Below are positions 60,678-64,000 of a DNA stretch of 64,000 nucleotides, piece by piece (positions within the stretch are counted from its first letter, which is position 1; each line of letters begins with the position of its first letter). Source of the stretch: Streptomyces sp. VRA16 Mangrove soil. GTDB taxonomy: Bacteria > Actinomycetota > Actinomycetes > Streptomycetales > Streptomycetaceae. The stretch is taken from contig NZ_JAFVLN010000005.1 in assembly GCF_017377775.1 (NCBI RefSeq), positions 62,001 to 126,000 on the forward strand, read 5' to 3'. Both the position numbers and the translations under genes were made by a program. Below the pieces are notes generated by a model. The model was not told the DNA's origin. It saw nothing but the letters and a program-made list of their open reading frames with translations, and made no database searches.

Positions 60678-62252
60678 TCAGGCCAGCCACGTGTCGTACA
60701 GCGAGAGCCGGTTGGAGGCGTCGAGCCCGAGCCCTCGTACGCGCGTCGCGTACGCCACGGACGTCCGGGTCTCGCTGACCGGCAGCACGTAGCCGTCGCG
60801 TACGAGATCGTCCTGGACGGCGTTGAAGTCGGCGGTGCGGGCCTTCTCGTCGGCGGACGCCGACGCCGCGTGGAGCCGGTCCCTGAGGTCCGCATCGGCG
60901 ACCGGGCTCTGGTCGGCGAAGACGGTGGTGAGGACATCGGGGTCGGCGCGGCTGGCGTTCTGCAGCGTGAGGTCGTAGTCCTTGGACTTCAGGGTCTGCG
61001 GGAACTGGTTGACGGTCAGCTGGCGCAGTCTCAGTTCCACGCCGATCTCCTTGTACTGCTGCTGCACCAGCTCCAGGCTCTGCTGCCGCACGAAGATGGC
61101 GTCGACGACCAGGCGTTTCCCGTTCCGGGTGCGGATTCCGTCGCTGCCCTTGCGCCACCCCGCGGCGCTCAGGAGCCGCTCGGCGCCGGCCTTGTCGTAC
61201 GCCAGGTCCGAGGCGAGAGCGCGGCGGCCGGGGGTGGTGGAGGCGAGGACGCCGGTGGCGGCCGCGTCCGCGGAGCCGAGGAAGGCGGTGGCGACGGCGG
61301 TGCGGTCGATGCCCTTCTGGAGCGCGCGCCGCACGCGGACGTCGCGCAGTGCACCCCGCTCCGCGTTCACGTACAGGCTCAGCACGACCCCGGGGTCGGT
61401 GCGGGTCAGGAGCCGGAATCCGCCCTGGGTGAAGCGTTCGGCGTCCTGCGGGGCGACGGGGGTCACCGCGTCGAGGCGTCCTGCGGAGAGGCTGCCGGAG
61501 CGGGTCGTGCTCTCCGGCACGATCTGGTAGTCGACCCGCTTCACATAGGCATCGCCCTCGTGCTTCCAGCGGGTCGAGCCCCAGTGGTAGCCGCTTCTGC
61601 GGGTGAGGGAGACCGAGCTGTTGGGCCGGTAGGAGTCGAGCGTGAAGGGACCGGATCCGGCGATCTCGCCCCGGCAGCGCTCCTGCGGTGTGCGCTTGAG
61701 GGTCTTCGGCGACAGCAGGCCCAGCGACGTGGTCGACGTCGCCCTGAGGAACTGGGCGTTGGGCTTGGCGAAGACGACCGTCGCCGTGTGCGCGTCCTCG
61801 ACGACGGTCTTGCGGTATCCGTCCAGGTAGACGGCTCCGCGCGAGGACGCGGCGCCGAGGCCGTGGAGGGCGTCGAGGTTGGTCTTGACCGCGGCCGCGT
61901 CGACGGCTCCGCCGTCGCTGAAGGTGGCACCCTCGCGCAGCCGGAAGGTGAACCGTGTGGCCTGGGCGTCGGTGGTCCACGATGTCGCCAGCCAGGGCAC
62001 GAGTCGGCCGGTCCTCGGGTCCTGATCGGTGAGCGAATCCACCACCTGGCGGCCGATGTTGAGGCTCTGGCCGAGCGCGGACTGCTGCGGGTCCAGGCAG
62101 ACGGGGTCGAAGTCCAGGGCGAGTCGCAGGGTGCCGCCGGAGCGCGGCGGCCCGGTGTACGCGGCGTCGCTCGCGGATCCCGAACAGGCGCTCGCGCCGA
62201 CGGCGAGGACGAGGGCGAGAGCCACTGCGGTGGGACGGGGGTGCGGGTGCAT
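60678..62252 (-). CDS. Extracellular solute-binding lipoprotein, SBP family 5
   Basis: 524 aa from ATG 62252. Lipoprotein signal peptide (PTAVALALVLAVGASACSG, Cys near residue 23). The family 5 pattern is PRSGGTLRLALDFDPVCLDP, DSLTDQDPRTGRLVPWLATS, FTFRLREGATFSDGGAVDAA and RRALQKGIDRTAVATAFLGS. It delivers a peptide, nickel-chelate or other small polar ligand to the DppB/DppC channel. The ligand is not predictable by eye. Its ATG is 44 bp from the end of the DUF1684 gene. Confidence 0.9.
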   Translation of the reverse strand: MHPHPRPTAVALALVLAVGASACSGSASDAAYTGPPRSGGTLRLALDFDPVCLDPQQSALGQSLNIGRQVVDSLTDQDPRTGRLVPWLATSWTTDAQATRFTFRLREGATFSDGGAVDAAAVKTNLDALHGLGAASSRGAVYLDGYRKTVVEDAHTATVVFAKPNAQFLRATSTTSLGLLSPKTLKRTPQERCRGEIAGSGPFTLDSYRPNSSVSLTRRSGYHWGSTRWKHEGDAYVKRVDYQIVPESTTRSGSLSAGRLDAVTPVAPQDAERFTQGGFRLLTRTDPGVVLSLYVNAERGALRDVRVRRALQKGIDRTAVATAFLGSADAAATGVLASTTPGRRALASDLAYDKAGAERLLSAAGWRKGSDGIRTRNGKRLVVDAIFVRQQSLELVQQQYKEIGVELRLRQLTVNQFPQTLKSKDYDLTLQNASRADPDVLTTVFADQSPVADADLRDRLHAASASADEKARTADFNAVQDDLVRDGYVLPVSETRTSVAYATRVRGLGLDASNRLSLYDTWLA

Positions 62253-62296
62253 CGCTGGTGGTACTCCTTCGGCTCCTACGGGGGAACGCCGTGTCC

Positions 62297-63148
62297 TCAG
62301 CGGTACGGGGCGAGCTCCCCCGCCTCGACGGCGATCGGCAGGGTGTTGCCCGTGGGCGGCAGGGCGCAGGTGGCGAACGGGGTGAACGCACAGGGCGGAT
62401 TGATGGCGCGATTGAAGTCGAGGACGACGCTCCGTCCGTCGAGCACATCTCCCGCAGGCCGACAGGCGTAGAGCACGCGCGCCGCGCCGTACGAGGTCGC
62501 TCCGCTGGTCAGGTCACGGAAGGGGATGTTCAGCACACCGTCCCTGCCGCCGTAGGGCTCCAGGGTCAGTTCGCGTCCGGCGAGGGTGAAGCGCAGCCGC
62601 CCCGAGAGGGTGAACTCCCGCCGCACGGTGTCCAGTGCGGTGTCGAGGACGATGCGGCGCGGGTGCTTGTACGGCTCGTACACCGCGCGGGTCACCCACT
62701 CCGGGCGCGGCGGGTGGACGGGAACGTCGGTGAATCGGAGCAGGGTGGGTGCCCGGGGCGAGCGGACCCTGATCGCCCAGCGCAGCCGGCGGGGCCGGTC
62801 CGCGTCCTCGAAGCCGAGCACATCGATGCGCAGGTCACCGCCGGCGACCTGGACCGCGCCACCGTGGGGCGGGACGACGCCGCCCTGCCGGACGGTCCGG
62901 TCGCCGTCGACCAGAGCGCCGTCGATCCGCAGCCCCTCGCCTCGTGCAGCCCGCACCCGTACGCCGGAGTCGTCGGCCTGCCAGCTGCCGGGCACGTCGT
63001 CGAAGCGCTGGGCCTTGACGTCCAGCCAGTGCAGGGCGACCGGCGAGAGGATTCCGTACGGCTCGCGCAGTTGGGCGAGCCGGGCGGCGCGCCACTCCTG
63101 CCAGGAGGCCAGGAATGCGTCCGCCTCCGGTCCGGTCCCGGTGGTCAT
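62297..63148 (-). CDS. DUF1684 family protein
   Basis: 283 aa from ATG 63148. The DUF1684 pattern is LASWQEWRAARLAQLREPYG, SPVALHWLDVKAQRFDDVPG, PPRPEWVTRAVYEPYKHPRR, LEPYGGRDGVLNIPFRDLTS and DFNRAINPPCAFTPFATCAL. The last part holds the conserved NPPCAF...CALPP segment. A soluble beta-rich protein of unknown biochemical role. It is co-translated with the dehydrogenase gene (ATGA overlap) and placed in an importer operon, which hints at metabolism of the imported compound. Confidence 0.85.
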   Translation of the reverse strand: MTTGTGPEADAFLASWQEWRAARLAQLREPYGILSPVALHWLDVKAQRFDDVPGSWQADDSGVRVRAARGEGLRIDGALVDGDRTVRQGGVVPPHGGAVQVAGGDLRIDVLGFEDADRPRRLRWAIRVRSPRAPTLLRFTDVPVHPPRPEWVTRAVYEPYKHPRRIVLDTALDTVRREFTLSGRLRFTLAGRELTLEPYGGRDGVLNIPFRDLTSGATSYGAARVLYACRPAGDVLDGRSVVLDFNRAINPPCAFTPFATCALPPTGNTLPIAVEAGELAPYR

Positions 63149-64000
63149 GACGGCTCCGTGAGCGCGGCGATGACGGCGTTCTGTCCCCGGTCGCGCCGTG
63201 CGGCGAGTACGTCGTAGGGCTCCTGCCCGAAAGAGGCGTCGGCCTGCGCCAGGAGCAGGGCGACGGTGGTCTCGTCGACGGGCGGCCGGCCGAGCCCCTC
63301 CCAGCTGCGTTCGAGGCCGTCTCCCAGGTGCGCGAACCAGTGCCGCAACCCACCGGCGCCGCCGCCCAGATGGAACGCCTGGAAGGGTCCGACCACGGCC
63401 CAGCGCGAGCCGATCGAGGCGGTGACCACGGCGTCGAGCTCGTCGACGGTGACCACGCCCTCGCGCACCAGGTGGATACTCTCGCGCAGCAGCGCGGACT
63501 GCAGCCGGTTGGCCACGAACCCGGGGACGGCGCGGCGCAGCACGACCGGTGTCTTGCCGAGGGACCGGTAGAAGCCGACGGCCCGGTCGACGAGGCCGGT
63601 CTCGGCCTGCGCCGACGCGACGACCTCGACCAGGGGCACGATGTGCGGCGGGTTGAACGGATGCCCGACGACGGCCCGGCCGGGCGTGGGGAGTTCGGCG
63701 CCGAGGTCGTCGGGCAACAACGTCGAGGTGGAGGAGAGCAGCAACGCGTCCTTCGGGGCGGCGGCCGCGATCCGGGCGAACAGCTTCTGCTTGAGCGCGA
63801 GGTCCTCCGGAGCATTCTCCTGGACGACATCGGCGCCGTCGACGGCCGCCTCGACGCTCGCCGCGAACGTGATCCGGCCGGACAGCTCCTCCGGTGCCAC
63901 GGCGCCGTCGGGCAGGGTGGCCGCGTACCGCACCAGTTCCCCGCGCACATGGGACTCGGCGTCCTGCCGGGTACTGCTCACGCGGACTTCCAGGCCCCGC
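63145..64000 (-). CDS. 3-Hydroxyacyl-CoA dehydrogenase family protein, 5' end beyond the window
   Basis: At least 285 codons to the right edge. The frame remains open at 64000 (RGLEVRVSSTRQDAE), so the GxGxxG nucleotide-binding start is outside. Family motifs are GADVVQENAPEDLALKQKLF, LLLSSTSTLLPDDLGAELP, VVGHPFNPPHIVPLVEVVAS and PGFVANRLQSALLRESIHLV. A C-terminal HLGGGAGGLRHWFAHLG follows. Members include carnitine dehydrogenases and the ActVI-ORF1 reductase that sets C3 stereochemistry in actinorhodin. The second reading would link it to the polyketide cluster, while the operon context favours catabolism. Unresolved. Confidence 0.8.
   Translation of the reverse strand, partial: RGLEVRVSSTRQDAESHVRGELVRYAATLPDGAVAPEELSGRITFAASVEAAVDGADVVQENAPEDLALKQKLFARIAAAAPKDALLLSSTSTLLPDDLGAELPTPGRAVVGHPFNPPHIVPLVEVVASAQAETGLVDRAVGFYRSLGKTPVVLRRAVPGFVANRLQSALLRESIHLVREGVVTVDELDAVVTASIGSRWAVVGPFQAFHLGGGAGGLRHWFAHLGDGLERSWEGLGRPPVDETTVALLLAQADASFGQEPYDVLAARRDRGQNAVIAALTEPS

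Noticed and set aside
1..64000. CRISPR arrays
   Set aside because: I saw no regularly spaced identical repeats of 25-40 bp; the only tandem repeat noted is the 9-bp unit in the GH1 gene.

Overview
The window is high-GC DNA (most genes have G or C at third codon positions) with SARP regulators, a type II polyketide synthase, MmyB-type and TetR regulators, and many IS5/IS256/IS481/IS701/IS21 relics. This points to Streptomyces or a close relative, probably an accessory chromosome arm. All functional calls come from reading the translations; no database search was run.

Layout. (1) 0-5 kb: a membrane-anchored molybdopterin (sulfite-oxidase-fold) protein, a histidine phosphatase, an IS256 relic, a frameshifted SUKH gene and a DUF1963-like protein. 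(2) 5-12 kb: a CrtC/AttH-like lipocalin gene, divergent from a translationally coupled aromatic-catabolism-like operon: FAA-hydrolase, acyl-CoA synthetase with a large in-frame deletion, extradiol dioxygenase, flavin hydroxylase, then TetR. (3) 12-14 kb: an IS5-type transposase followed 4 bp later by a coiled-coil/winged-helix gene. (4) 14-23.5 kb: carbohydrate genes (SGNH esterase, GH2 beta-mannosidase, GH1 beta-glucosidase with its TetR), an SDR/MmyB pair and XdhC/SDR debris. A 46-bp promoter/operator module is shared between the mannosidase gene and the aromatic operon 12 kb away.

(5) 23.5-40.7 kb: a mobile-element and conflict-gene graveyard. It holds an IS701-family element with clear ends carrying a SUKH passenger gene, an HTH-STAND NTPase cut off before its usual repeat domain, an IS5 copy with perfect ends but a dead transposase, a Fic-like gene with an altered motif, and a block of toxin and immunity genes (nuclease toxin tip, SUKH, CbrC-like, Imm21-like).

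(6) 41.1-57.3 kb: a type II polyketide cluster. KS-alpha, chain-length factor and ACP sit behind a SARP. An ActIII-like ketoreductase, a two-domain aromatase/cyclase and an ActIV-like metallo-beta-lactamase cyclase are translationally coupled. A second initiation set (KSIII, acyltransferase, second ACP) indicates a non-acetate primer. Tailoring genes are an ActVA-ORF6-like monooxygenase, an acyl-CoA-dehydrogenase-like hydroxylase with an ActVB-like flavin reductase, an NmrA-type reductase and a SnoaL-like protein. A second SARP, an MFS exporter, a FrnE-like DsbA protein and an HxlR regulator complete it. The gene set best fits an alkyl-primed benzoisochromanequinone of the frenolicin type (inference). 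Runs of TCGAG-like heptamers at 11-bp period lie before each putative operon and fit SARP control.

(7) 57.3-64 kb: an oligopeptide/nickel-type ABC importer operon with a DUF1684 gene and a 3-hydroxyacyl-CoA-dehydrogenase-family gene that runs off the right edge.
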